Origin: Cornus controversa
Taxonomy: Eukaryota > Streptophyta > Magnoliopsida > Cornales > Cornaceae
Length of the DNA: 64,000 nucleotides
Assembly: GCA_026545225.1 (NCBI GenBank)
Contig: CM048848.1
Coordinates: 13,682,853-13,746,852, forward strand
Direction: 5' to 3'
The position numbers and the translations under genes were made by a program. Below the pieces are notes generated by a model that saw only the letters and a program-made list of their open reading frames with translations, searched no databases and was not told the origin of the DNA. Of the stretch, positions 36,266 through 47,215 are shown piece after piece (position 1 is the stretch's first letter; the number at the start of each line of letters is the position of its first letter).

Positions 36266-37564
36266 TCAAAAAGGGGGAAGGTCCAAGCCGAGGTGAAGCT
36301 CGGATAGATTTTTGTCATGCCAACCAACTTGTCCGGCAATTTCCTTAATGCGATCACTAAGATCTTCCACTTCAGATTGCTTAACACTTGAAACAGCAAG
36401 TGCATCAACTTTCTTGGTTAAAGCATCCAATTTCTTCCTATTGCCCTTGGCAATGGCCAAGTTTTCTGCTATCATATCCCGAATATCTTGAGGAAACTGG
36501 AATGTATTATCATGAGTAGATGGTGCACTCATATGTTGCGATGAAGGAATGTAAGCCTCCATAGGCTTGTTGTGGCCTAACTCTTCCTCTTCTTCTTCAC
36601 TTTCTTCATCACTATCTTCATCGCCACCAACAAGCTTCAGATCATACCAATTCTAATTTCCATCTTGCCTCAGCTTCATCATTTTTAACATTGTGGTATT
36701 GAGTTTGTCCCGAGGACTATGAATGATGGAGGGGCAAATATTCAAGTTCATGCCCTTGCTTGTGAAAATACGAGTGAGAGGTATGTCATAATAAAGATGA
36801 ACTCCGTATTTCTTGTAATCAAGTAGGTGGTGATAGATGAGAAATGAGAGATCAATTCTCTTACCATTGAGAACACACCATACTAAGAAGGCTTCCATAA
36901 AGGAGACATCTGAGCGTCCATCAAATTTTAGAAAAATTGTATACACAATGATGTTTTATACAAGTCGAGCTTCCACAGTTAATTGGCTTGATTTTAGTTT
37001 TATGATGTTCATTGTAGTTTTGTCATGACTCTTTTGATGAACATCGTCTAATGGGTTGAAGTCTTCGCCTTCATACCAAATGTGAGAGGTATAGTATTGA
37101 ATACCTCCTTCTGGAAGGTTGAGAAGCTGCCTAATTGATGTTTGATCAAGAACAATGTCGACCCCAGCTACATATAAGTAGAGTGTGGATGTAGAAGTGT
37201 CGGGCATTGGGATCAAATGAGTGAAGAATATCCTTACTAGTTTAGGAGAGTATGGAATATCCATAGATACGAAGTCTCTTAGGCCAATTACATCGAATAG
37301 TGCATATATATTGAGAATGAGATACTCACACTCGGTTCGACTCAGAATTTTTGCTTTTGCAATTGTTCAATCAAGAAACTTTTTCTCATATGAAATACGA
37401 TGATTCTCAGATCTGAACCAACGAATGGAGGTGATCGGAGGTTGAGGAGGAATCCCTGAAGCGATTGGAGGTAAGGGATTTGACTGAGAAGCTTCATGAT
37501 CGTGTGAAGCTTTTGTCTTCTTGTTCGATTGAGATGCCCTCTCGGGATTTCTTCGAGGAGGCAT
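36266..37564 (-). pseudogene. Copia C extra ORF between RNase H and 3' LTR
   Basis: One minus-strand frame of 433 codons with three internal stops (TGA 37369-37367, TAA 36958-36956, TAG 36655-36653) and no frameshift. The N-terminus is basic. A middle domain, with LVRIFFTHLIP, VAGVDIVLDQTSIRQLLNLP and RIDLSFLIYHHLLDY, resembles the 'putative plant transposon protein' domain (Pfam Transposase_32 type, from memory). An acidic run of Asp/Glu follows, then a coiled coil around VDALAVSSVKQSEVEDLSDR. No transmembrane segment is seen. Sireviruses often carry an env-like gene here, but nothing in this frame shows an envelope function. The start has a favourable context (AAACCATGCC). A similarly built ORF lies in gypsy G. 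Confidence 0.7.
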
Positions 37565-37830
37565 GGTTTGTAGAATGATCTTTAAAGAAGTGATGAATAA
37601 AGGATCCCTTAGGATTTGTTTTTGAGGAAGAGGGGTTGTTCTTCAGTTGCCTGAGGCTAGGAGGGAAAGAGTTTTTAAATGTTTTAAATATAAGGTTTGT
37701 GATTTAAATTGGGCAAAATGCAGTTTTGATCGACTAGTCAGTAGTTTTGGTCGACTAAAAGGGCCATTTTGATCGACTGAAAGATCTCTTTAGTCGACTG
37801 ATGGTTCTATCAGTTGACTGATAAATACAG
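37565..37830 (-). promoter_or_regulatory. candidate internal promoter of the Copia C extra ORF
   Basis: Reading on the minus strand: five (G/A)(G/A)TCGACTGA-type sites with cores at 37814, 37794, 37773, 37751 and 37730 (spacing 20-22 bp), then a TATA-like CCTTATATTTAAAAC (37,682-37,694), then a CT-rich leader (CTCTTTCCCTCCTAGCC, later CCCCTCTTCC) and the ATG at 37564. This repeats the array-then-TATA order of the LTR. Promoter activity is inferred, not shown. Confidence 0.5.
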
Positions 37831-37859
37831 AGCTTCAGAATCAGCAATATGTGACAACT

Positions 37860-38410
37860 TCATGTTCCAAAGCCATTCTTATTCCTCTTCTTAAAGTGTT
37901 AAACCTATCTTCCTGAAGTGATTTATTGAAAATACCGGCAAGTTGTTTATCAGTTGAAATAAAAATGAGTTCAATATCTCCTTTTGTCACATGATCTCTA
38001 AGGAAGTAATATCGTATTTCAATGTGCTTTGTTCGGGAGTGTTAGATAGGAATCTTAGAAATGCATATTGTGCTTGTGTTGTCATAATAGATAGGAATAT
38101 GGTCAAATGAGAGACAAAAATCTTGTAGTTGCTATTTGATATATAGTGTTTGGGCACAACTACTTTCGGTTGCAACATATTCGGCTTCTGTCGTAGATAG
38201 GGCCACAAAATTTTATTTCTTACATGACCATGAGATAAGTGATTGTCCCAAGAAGTGATATGTCCCGCTAGTGCTTTTCCTATCAATTTTGCATCCGATA
38301 AAATCGGCATCTGAGTAGCTAAAGAGATCAAACGAAGTGTTTCTTGGATACCAAAGTCCCAAGTTGGGAGTTTCGCTTAAATATTTGAAGATATGTTTAA
38401 TGGCACTCAA
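37860..38410 (-). pseudogene. Copia C RNase H
   Basis: SDADFIGCKIDRKSTSGTYHF and ISWSCKK, then a stop at 38,215-38,213 replacing a coding triplet, then ALSTTEAEYVA and SRTKHIEIRYYFLRDHV in the same sense. The typical copia RNase H core is visible but broken by stops. Confidence 0.85.
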
Positions 38411-38431
38411 ATGTGATTCTTTAGGACAAGA

Positions 38432-39418
38432 TTAAAATCTAGCACATAAGCAAACGCTAAACATGATGTATGGTCTACTAGCGGTTAGATATAGTAGACT
38501 TCCGATCATACCTCTATACTTTTTGATGTCAACATCTTTTCCTTTTTTATCTTTATCCAAGTTGGATGTTGGACTCATAGGAGTTTTAGCATGTTTGGCT
38601 TCCTCTAAGCCAAATTTTTTTAGTAAATCCTTAACATACTTAGATTGGCAAATGAAAATGCCATTAAATGTTTGTTTGATTTTCAAACCTAAGAAGAAAT
38701 TGAGTTCTCCCATCATGCTCATTTCAAACTCTTTTTGCATGCTAGATGAGAATTCTCTATACAAAATGTCATTTGTTGAACCAAAAATTATATCATCAAC
38801 ATATACTTGTATGATTAACAAATTTCTATTTACGTTCTTGGTGAAGAGAGTGTTGTCAATTTTTCCTCTAACAAAGTCATTCTCAAGTAAGAAACAACTT
38901 AGTCTCTCATACCAAGCTCTTGGGGCTTGTTTTAAGCTATATAAGGCTTTTGACAATTTAAAAACCTGATTTGGAAGATTGTGATCTTCAAAGCCCGGTG
39001 GTTGTTCAACGAACACCTCTTCTTCTATTAGAGCATTTAGAAAGACACTTTTTACATCCATTTGATATAATTTAAAGTTTTTGTAGGAAGAAAAAGAAAG
39101 TAGCATTCTAATGGCCTTTAGTCTAGCTGCGGGTGTAAAGGTTTCTTCATAATCAATTCCTTTTTCTTGATTATATCCTTGGGCTACAAGTCTAGCTTTG
39201 TTTCTAGTAATGATCCTCGATTCATCCTTTTTGTTTCTAAAAACCCATTTGGTGCCAATAATTATTTTATCCTTAGGTCTTGGAACTAAATTCCACACTT
39301 GATTTCTTTCGAATTGATTTAGTTCCTCTTGCATTGCAAGAATCCAAGACTCATCATTTTCAGCTTCACAAAAGTTTTTAGGTTCAATTTGAGACTCAAA
39401 AGCCGAATGATTGCACAT
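38432..39418 (-). CDS. Copia C reverse transcriptase
   Basis: A 328-codon uninterrupted frame of the copia reverse transcriptase domain: NQVWNLVPRPKDK, GTKWVFRNKKDE, KARLVAQGY, FTPAARLKAIRMLL, YQMDVKSVFLN, ALYSLKQAPRAWYERL and the catalytic YVDDIIFGS. It ends at a stop after the LTASRPYIMFSV block, before RNase H. Part of the pol polyprotein of a minus-strand element, so it had no start codon of its own. Confidence 0.9.
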   Translation of the reverse strand: MCNHSAFESQIEPKNFCEAENDESWILAMQEELNQFERNQVWNLVPRPKDKIIIGTKWVFRNKKDESRIITRNKARLVAQGYNQEKGIDYEETFTPAARLKAIRMLLSFSSYKNFKLYQMDVKSVFLNALIEEEVFVEQPPGFEDHNLPNQVFKLSKALYSLKQAPRAWYERLSCFLLENDFVRGKIDNTLFTKNVNRNLLIIQVYVDDIIFGSTNDILYREFSSSMQKEFEMSMMGELNFFLGLKIKQTFNGIFICQSKYVKDLLKKFGLEEAKHAKTPMSPTSNLDKDKKGKDVDIKKYRGMIGSLLYLTASRPYIMFSVCLCARF

Positions 39419-39465
39419 ATTGGTAAATTTGGATCTTGTACTAACCCCTTCAGACGAACTACCAA

Positions 39466-40017
39466 TTATTTGATCAATTGGGTGATTTTGTACAAATTTC
39501 CAACTTTTAGGGGGACAATCATCTTCTTCTCTTTAGGATGATCTTTGTTGAAGATTTCTTTTGGGGAATCATCAATTGTAGGCTCATCATTTTTAGATTC
39601 AATGCTAGGGTTTTCATGAGATGCTTCTATTTCTCCCCTTTCATCATCATAAAAAATTCTTTTGGGAGGTGGGGGAAGTGATTCATCAAATACAACATGA
39701 ATAGATTCAACAATGGTTAGAATTCTTTTGTTGAACACTCTATAAGCTTTGCTTCTAGATGAATATCCTAGAAAAACACCTTCATCGGATTTAGCATCAA
39801 ATTTTCCTAAATTATCCTTATCATTAAGGACAAAGCATTTGCATCCAAACACTTTGAAGTAACTAATAATAGGGTTCTTCTCATTCCAAATTTCATATGG
39901 TATTTTATCAAGGGTTTTTCTAATGATAACTCTATTTATCACATAACAAGAAGTACTTATGGCTTCGGCCCATAGGTATCTAGGAAGATTATGCTCATTT
40001 AACATTATTCTAGCCAT
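39466..40017 (-). pseudogene. Copia C integrase C-terminal region
   Basis: Begins MARIMLNEHNLPRYLWAEA and continues through FKVFGCKCFVLND, GVFLGYSSRSKAYRVFN and an acidic linker to reverse transcriptase. This is the normal copia integrase tail. A frame change separates it from the core at 40,119-40,448. Confidence 0.85.
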
Positions 40018-40118
40018 TTCTTGGAGAGACTTATTTTTCCTTTCAACAATTTCATTTTGTTGAGGAGTTCTAGGTGCGGAGAGATTGTGATTGTATCCAT
40101 TTTCATCACAAATTCTTT

Positions 40119-40448
40119 TTATGTCTTGATTCTCGAATTCTCTACCTCTATCACTCCGAATGGTTTTAATCTTGAAATCCTTTTTGTTTTGAACTCTTCT
40201 ACAAAATTGGCAAAGACGGAAGGAGATTCATTTTTGTGAGTAATAAAGAAAACCCAAGTGTATCTAGAGTAGTCATCAACAATTACAAGCACATAGAGTT
40301 TTCCACCAAGACTAGCAATTCTTTCCGGACCAAACAAGTCCATATGAATTAAATCGAGTGGCCTAGTAGATGTGATATCCTTCTTTCTTTTAAAGGAAGA
40401 TTTGATTTGTTTTTCTAATTGGGAAGCACTACATGTCATGTCTTTCAT
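40119..40448 (-). pseudogene. Copia C integrase core
   Basis: CSASQLEKQIKSSFKRKK, HMDLFGPERIASLGGKLY and VIVDDYSRYTWVFF are visible, with the first catalytic Asp residues. The frame slips before the SDRG block near 40,150. Confidence 0.85.
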
Positions 40449-41190
40449 ACTTAGTCTTCGGGAGGCCTTTGACTAAGTCTTTTGAAGACAATTTGGAGAT
40501 TAAATCCATACTAGCATGTCCTAGTCTTCTATGCCATAGCCAACTACTATCACTAGATGATACAAAACATTTACATCTTGATCATGTAATTCACATAAGA
40601 GCAAGGACTATAAATTTCCATTTCAATTAGCTGAGAAGATTTGTTTACCATCTTTTTCAACAATGCATTTATTGGATTTAAATGTAACACTAAGTCCAAT
40701 ATCACATAGTTGACTAATGCTAAACAAGTTATGCTTTAATCCTTTAACTAACAAGACATTATCAATAGATAGGAAGGATGAAATACCTATTGTTCCTATG
40801 CCAACAACTCTCCCTTTGGAATTGTCACCAAATGTTACGCTTCCACCATCATAAGGTTTAATGGAGGTGAAGACTGAACGATCTCACGTCATGTGCCTTG
40901 AGCATCCGTTATCAAGAAACCATTTGTCTTTGGTTGTAGACGTCAAGTATACCAACAAAAAGATATTTTGTAACTTCTTTTGTTACCCAAGAATCTTTGG
41001 GTCCATATTGGTTAGTCTCTTGAAAAGTTCCTTCTACAACCCACACCATTTTTCCATATCTCTTTCTTTTAAAAGGACAATAAAAAATTTTATGCCCTTT
41101 TCTCAAGCAAATATTGCAAAGATAATTGGAGAAAGGTGATTTATGTTTCTTAACAAAGGTTTCCTTAAGAGATTTTCTTTTATTAATCAA
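40449..41190 (-). pseudogene. Copia C protease and GAG-pre-integrase, broken
   Basis: On the minus strand: PFKRKRYGKMVWVVEGT (41,080-41,030 region), a decayed DSGCSRHMT protease site near 40,900, the ISQLCDIG-type block near 40,720, and LWHRRLGHASMDL near 40,530. Several frame changes. Order matches Copia B. Confidence 0.75.
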
Positions 41191-41247
41191 GCATGTATCT
41201 TTGTTGTAAGGAATATATCCAAGACCTTATTTGAGAAAAGAGCACTT

Positions 41248-41832
41248 TTACATTCCCAACATAAGACTTAAGTTCTCTTTACCTTTGGTGAATTTTGCAA
41301 GAATTTCAATTTGATCCTCAATGGTTTTTCTCAAATTTTCGTTTTCAATTTTAAGAGCGATTGAGAAGGAATTATTTGAGGATAAATTTTCTTGCTCCTT
41401 TTTCAAAGAATCATTTTCATTTTGAATTTTTGCAAGACTTTGAGAGAGGTTATGATTTTTACCTTTAAGAGAAGCATATTTTAAGACCATTTTTCTAAGT
41501 TCATCATGCAATTCTCTAAAGGCATCTTGCAATTCATTATGAGAATCAATTAATTCATCATAAAGATTATTTTGAGATTCAAGATTAGAAGTTACATCTT
41601 CTCCAAAGGCCATGAGGCAAAGATTTGCCATTTCCTCACCATTTTTATCATTGAAGGGTGATTCATCATCATCACTCCATGTAGCATTCATGACCACTTT
41701 CTTCTTTTCTTTGTCTCTCTTGTATTTGAGGCAATCGATTTTGAAGTGCCCGGGCTTTCCACAATGAAAGCAAGTTGGAGTATCTTTAATTTGATTACTC
41801 CTTGAATGATGTCCCCAATTGGCCTTTTTCAA
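41248..41832 (-). CDS. Copia C nucleocapsid zinc knuckle and coiled-coil linker
   Basis: A 194-codon frame with an intact CCHC knuckle (CFHCGKPGHFKIDC), the acidic NATWSDDDESPF block, then a long coiled coil (LAKIQNENDSLKKEQENL). Equivalent to the Copia B segment at 25,004-25,666, where the knuckle is lost. Confidence 0.85.
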   Translation of the reverse strand: MKKANWGHHSRSNQIKDTPTCFHCGKPGHFKIDCLKYKRDKEKKKVVMNATWSDDDESPFNDKNGEEMANLCLMAFGEDVTSNLESQNNLYDELIDSHNELQDAFRELHDELRKMVLKYASLKGKNHNLSQSLAKIQNENDSLKKEQENLSSNNSFSIALKIENENLRKTIEDQIEILAKFTKGKENLSLMLGM

Positions 41833-41844
41833 TTAGAGCATCTT

Positions 41845-42534
41845 CTAAAATCGATTAATAATGAGGGCAAGTTCTTCTTCCACATCACTTGACTCATCTT
41901 CATCTTCCATGCATATGGCTTGGAGAGCTAAACTCTTCTTTAGTTTAGAGTCTTCTTGAATCTTCTCTTCACGACTATTCAAGGTAATCTCCCAAGTTAG
42001 AAGAGATCCAAGGAGCTCATCAAGCGCAAGTATGTTGAGGTCATTTGATTGTGTGATAGCCGCCGCTTGTGCATCCCATTTTGGAGGTAAACTTCTAAGA
42101 ACTTTTCTATTCATATCACAATTTGAATATTTACTACCAAGATGCAATAACCCATTAATAATAGAAGTGAATCTAGTAAACATATCACTAATTGATTCAT
42201 TTTCTTTCATAGAGAATAGCTCATATTGATGAATGAGAAGATCAATTTTAGACTCTCTAACTTGCTTGGTTCCTTCATAGGTTACAACCAATTTGTCCCA
42301 AATTTCTTTAGCCGTTACACATGTGGAGATTCTATTATACTCGTTTGCACTTAAGGCACAATTGAGGTTGACTTTGGCCATGGCATTTATTGAGATGAGT
42401 TTAAGATCATCGCAGTTCCATTCAGTCTCAAGTTTTGTAACTTTTTCTTCTCCTACATTTTTTATTGAAACAAAAGGTCCATTGACAATAACTTGCCAAA
42501 TTTGATAGTCTTGAGCTTGAAGAAAATCTATCAT
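41845..42534 (-). CDS. Copia C gag
   Basis: A 229-codon frame of Sirevirus-type gag: DYQIWQVIVNGPFVSI, NCALSANEYNRISTC, AKEIWDKLVVTYEGTKQV, YELFSMKENESISDMFTRFT and LRSLPPKWDAQAAAI. The true start lies upstream (codons to about 42,625 with MANIGNLKHEEGH-like sequence) and is separated by a stop near 42,545. Confidence 0.85.
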   Translation of the reverse strand: MIDFLQAQDYQIWQVIVNGPFVSIKNVGEEKVTKLETEWNCDDLKLISINAMAKVNLNCALSANEYNRISTCVTAKEIWDKLVVTYEGTKQVRESKIDLLIHQYELFSMKENESISDMFTRFTSIINGLLHLGSKYSNCDMNRKVLRSLPPKWDAQAAAITQSNDLNILALDELLGSLLTWEITLNSREEKIQEDSKLKKSLALQAICMEDEDESSDVEEELALIINRF

Positions 42535-42666
42535 TCTATTTTTCTAGTAGTTGTAGTTTGTACCATCAATTAGGTCGATTATTTGAATGACCTTCTTCAT
42601 GTTTAAGGTTTCCTATATTAGCCATGGATCAACTCTAAGTCGGTTAAGACAATATTAAAGCCGAGG

Positions 42667-42678
42667 CTCTGATACCAA
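42667..42678 (-). other. primer-binding site of Copia C
   Basis: The minus strand reads TGGTATCAGAGC, next to the LTR end GAGTGACA. Confidence 0.9.
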
Positions 42679-42679
42679 T

Positions 42680-44100
42680 TGTCACTCAAGTATTGACTCT
42701 AGAGGGGGGTGAATAGAGTCTATAGAAAATAATGAATATTTTTCGATTGACAAGTGTAAGTTAACTTCTATCTATGCAATAATGTTCAATAATTAATATA
42801 GCAATTTAAAGCACAATATAACAAGATAGAGATAGAGAAATCAAACACAATTGACACGATGATTTTTGCGAGGTTAGGAATTCCCATTTTTTGGCTCAAG
42901 ACACCTCTTGAGACTTCTCGTATCCAATATGGATACTCCTTGTGGGTGGAGTGCAAAACCTTTTTACTCAAGAGAAACTCCTTCTCTTGATCTTCATTGG
43001 GTCACTCTAACCCTTTGCTACAGGAACAAGCTCCTTTAGGCTATCTTTGGATCAAACCAATCCTCTTGAATGGAAGAGTTTTATACAAGAATCTCTAAAA
43101 GATAGATTTAAAATTTGAAGCTCTCAATAGATATTTCTCTCTCAATAGATAGATACACAAGTGTAAGCTCACAGACTAGAGAGTAAATGAATCACAAGTG
43201 TAAGCTCAAGTCTTTGAATAAAAAATAGAGTTAGTGAGATTAGATGCACAAATGATTTTTGCAAGAAATAATTTTCTCAAGTTCATTGTTTATGATTCAT
43301 AGAACATCTTCTTATATAGAGAGGAAATCAGATAAGGCAGTTTTAAAGTAGTTGGGCAAGTGGTTTGGGGCATTAAATGTAGAAACTAGCCGTTAATTTT
43401 TTGAACCACCAAGTTTCGTTCGACTGATGATTTCATTGGTTGACTGAACCAAGTGTTTCGATCAATTGAAGCTAAGCTTTGGTTGACTGAAACTCTTTTT
43501 TTTTTGTAAAACCTACTGGATTTCATTTGTAGGATTGTTCAGCGGATGAAGGACCTCATCAGTCGACCGAAACTGTATATATATACCAAAGAGCACTTTT
43601 TAAAACAAGTTTTTGAATGGATATTCATATAAGATAGTCAATGATGAACTATGAGTAATGATCAAGATCTATATATAATCAAAAATGATATTTTTGAAAG
43701 CATTTTTAGTGAATGATCATTGAAAGAGTTGAGCTTTATTTGAATTCAAATAAACTTTAACATTTATTCCTAAGTGCTCACCATCCTATCTACCCCTTCT
43801 TCAAAATGGGTTGATTGGTTGAGTTCTTGAAGGAAATGGACACTTGTTTGAGATGTTTTTGATCATAGAAGACTTTGAAACTTTAAACGCTTCCTTTTTT
43901 ATGTTTCTTCACGATCCGTTCTCTTGATTTTGTATGGCACTTCTTTGAGCTTGAAAGTGATGGAATCCTTGAATTTTGTCTTTATATATGATTACTAGCA
44001 TAACCACTTAAATGTAGACATTAGTAATAAAGACATCATAAATGATTTGTAATCATCAAAATTATAAGATTGCCCTCTGGTCAAAACCTTCAGGTCAACA
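42680..44100 (-). mobile_element. 5' LTR of Copia C
   Basis: 1,421 bp, opening TGTTGACCTG. It aligns with the 3' LTR except for about 122 bp missing in the array region, equal to one 123-bp array unit. Most surviving sites have TTGAC or TCAATT in place of TCGAC. Confidence 0.9.
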
Positions 44101-44158
44101 CTAGTTATTGGGGATTTTTATATTCATGCATAGATTATGTAATTTAGATGATTCTATT

Positions 44159-46830
44159 TGATGAACCAAGAGGGGGAGGGGGTGAATAGTTTCTTCGATT
44201 TTACTTCTTAATATTGTAAGTTTGGTTGGCACATGCAATCACACAATTTGATGGAGAAACAGATTTATAGAGGAAAACCTCAAGATGGGGAAAAACCTCT
44301 TCGAACTGAGCTCCACTATGTCTGAAATGGTAGTAAATTAATTATCTCAATCACTCTCTTTCTCACCCAACTCACAACATAGTTCACTCCAACACTCACC
44401 TAGTTCACAACCTCCCTAAGCCTGAACCACTCTCACTAAATCTCACAATAGATTTTCCACTCTCAATCCTAACTTAGGCTTCCCAAAGCCGAAGCTATCT
44501 CACCTCAATCTCACCATAATCACTCACACTCCCCCTGTCCAAAGTTTCCCAATACTTGGACTATACATAGAGATAATGGAGTCAGTTCGATGTCTTGAGC
44601 AGTGGGAAAGTCTTCAAGCTATGTATGTTGATCTTCAAAGGTTGATCTTCAATTCTTCAAATTCTGATAGTTAGTCTTCAAGGTCTAGTATGACGTTGAC
44701 TCGGTCACATGTCTTCTTGGCAAATCATGACACTTGAACTTCTTCAATGATAGGCTTCAATAAATACAACCTTAAAGTGTAGTTCCAACCATCTTGTAAA
44801 AGTCTAGTCTTTCAAGGAATCCCGTCTTCAGCTTCTTAGACTTCCATTCGACTAGGTGTAATTCTTTTTAACAGTCGTCTTGGTACTACTTAGCCTGTGC
44901 ACCTGTTATTTAAATATACTTGGCAACAACTAGAGTGGATGTTAATACCACAGAGCTCATGTAAATAGTTATAATAAATGACATCATAATTAGCAATTCC
45001 AAATCTACAATATGAATTTCAAATTCAACAACTCAGCAATATGGAATTCGAAAAACAGAATTCAACAATTCATTATTTTAATTTCCAAATCAACACTATT
45101 AACAATTCAAATCAGCAACATGTAATTTCCAAAATAGCACTATGTAAGTTGCAAAATCAGCACTATTAAAAGCTCAAATCAGTAACATTTAGAAGTCAAA
45201 ATCTGCAACTTATTGTTCACAAGACATCACTATTTGATCACCAAAAAACAACATATAAGTTCAGAACATATCAACATACAAATTCAGCAAAATGCATTTT
45301 AAATGGCTGCCTGTATAAATCAGCAACATAGCAATTCCAAGACAACAAAAAGATTTCAGCAGGATGATTCAGGAAATAGATTCTGCATTTAAGTTATTCA
45401 GTTAGCAAATTCTGCATTTATATAATCAGCAATATATCAACTTAAATGGCAGCATGTAAAAGCAATCAACATATAAGATTCAAAATATAAAATCAGCAAT
45501 CTATCAACTCAAATGGCAGCATAGTATAAGCTAAAAAATCAGCAATGTATAAGCTCAACAATCAGAAAAGTATAAGCTCAAAGATCAGTAGGTATAAGAA
45601 AACAAAATCAGCATAATATAAGCTCACAAATTAGCAAGTCTAGCATAAACCAAAATTTAGATAATTCAATAGAGAGTAATTCCCAGCAAATTCAACTAGA
45701 ACTCATTTCCAGAAAACATATATGGTATATAGAAACTTCTAGCAACAAGTGATCATATTCAGCACATAGAATTTCTAGCAACAAGTGATCATATTCAGCA
45801 CATAGAATTCCAGAATACTTCAACACATGAGAAACTTAAATAAAAAATTCAGCAATTAATTTTCCAGCCAAGCAAAATTTTCATCAAATCAGATTTTTAG
45901 AACAAGTAGGAAATTCTATAAATCAGATTTTTTGAAACAAGTAGTAAACTCAGCAAATCAGATTTTTCAAGAACAGAATGCTATCAATATGAAGGTCAGC
46001 ATAGAATATCAAGAAAGTACACACATTCATCATGTCCAAAACACAACTCAAAAAACCAAATCATAGAGCATTAGTGATCTAAGAATCGCAACAACAACTC
46101 ATAGAAATTGGAAGAATCAAATCACGAAAGATCAAAGGGTTGGCCAGTGAATCAACAAGGATGAGAGAGAAACATAATGGGGTTCTATATTATTAGATCA
46201 ACTGCGAATTTTTTGAAATAGAACGTGGTTAGAGTATACGATAATCCAAAATTCATGTCTATGGATCGGCGAGCTCAATGAAGCTGAACTGAAGTGCTGG
46301 CAATGATTATGACACTTTTATTGAAGTCCCTGTATAGCTCATCGAAGAGAAGGTAGAGCCTCTCTGTATATATTCGATTAAGTGAAGGATGGAACCTCTG
46401 TATATGATCGATCAAGACTGACATAGTCAATTTTTGAAATCAATGAAGTCGCATAGAATTACTTGAGGATGCTGGCAACGAAGATGAGTGACAATTGTGA
46501 GGATGCCGGCAGACATGGTTCCACTTTCCCTCTTAACAATCTCACTGTCTCTCTCACTGTTAGTTTCTCTCTATTCTCTCTATTGGTTTTTCATTATTGG
46601 CGCCGATATGATCCCTCATAGTTTATCCCTTTCTAATTTTCTCTTCAATTGCGCAAAAAAAGATCCCCTCACTCACACACACCCTCTCTGTATATCTCTT
46701 CTTCTCTCTATACAAGTGCTGCATAAGAGAACACTTTTCTTTTGTTATCTCACCTCACCTTTTAACCTAACCTAACCACATATGCCTCTTGTATATGAAA
46801 ATACCCTCTCAGTTCTTTTGTCCTTTATAT

Positions 46831-46870
<40 letters not shown>

Positions 46871-47215
46871 TCATCTATATATCTATCCGAATTGCACTCT
46901 CAGTCCCATGATATATTTTAAAATCTAATTTTGAGTGGAAAAACCTGGCAACATTTCTTTTCTAAAACACCCCTGTCTTAGATTCCAATTTGACCTTATT
47001 TGAAAAAAAGATGATACTTCCTCTGTAGTTCTTTGGAAAAAGACGATACTGCCCTTGCACTTTTGGTCAGTGCAAATACAATAATAACAGGATAATTAAA
47101 TAAATCATGAATAGCAAACCCGAAATCATCAATTAAAGTAAAATGACTCTAATACCCTTATAGATCCTTTTGACATTAAAACTTGGCCAAACATGCTAAT
47201 GGGCTTTCCGGACCA
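44159..47215 (-). mobile_element. 3' LTR of Copia D
   Basis: 3,057 bp from TGGTCCGG (next to the polypurine tract) to GGTTCATCA. The TATA box is on the minus strand near 46,821-46,833, so U3 is only about 390 bp and R-U5 about 2.65 kb. The part 44,990-46,000 is A-rich with many TCAGCAA-type words. A (TA)n tract lies at 46,838-46,864. Confidence 0.85.

Larger units (their letters stand above)
34397..44100 (-). mobile_element. Copia C, nearly full-length Sirevirus-like retrotransposon
   Basis: 9,704 bp on the minus strand: 5' LTR 42680-44100, primer-binding site, gag, zinc knuckle, protease, integrase, reverse transcriptase, RNase H, palindrome array, extra ORF, polypurine tract and 3' LTR 34397-35939. 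Flanks CTAAT (34392-34396) and CTAGT (44101-44105) are a 4-of-5 target duplication. The position of the extra ORF after pol and the gag wording fit the Sirevirus lineage. Several frameshifts and stops make it non-coding for a full polyprotein now. Confidence 0.9.

Noticed and set aside
38463-38969. 168-codon plus-strand frame
   Set aside because: Antisense shadow of the Copia C reverse transcriptase.
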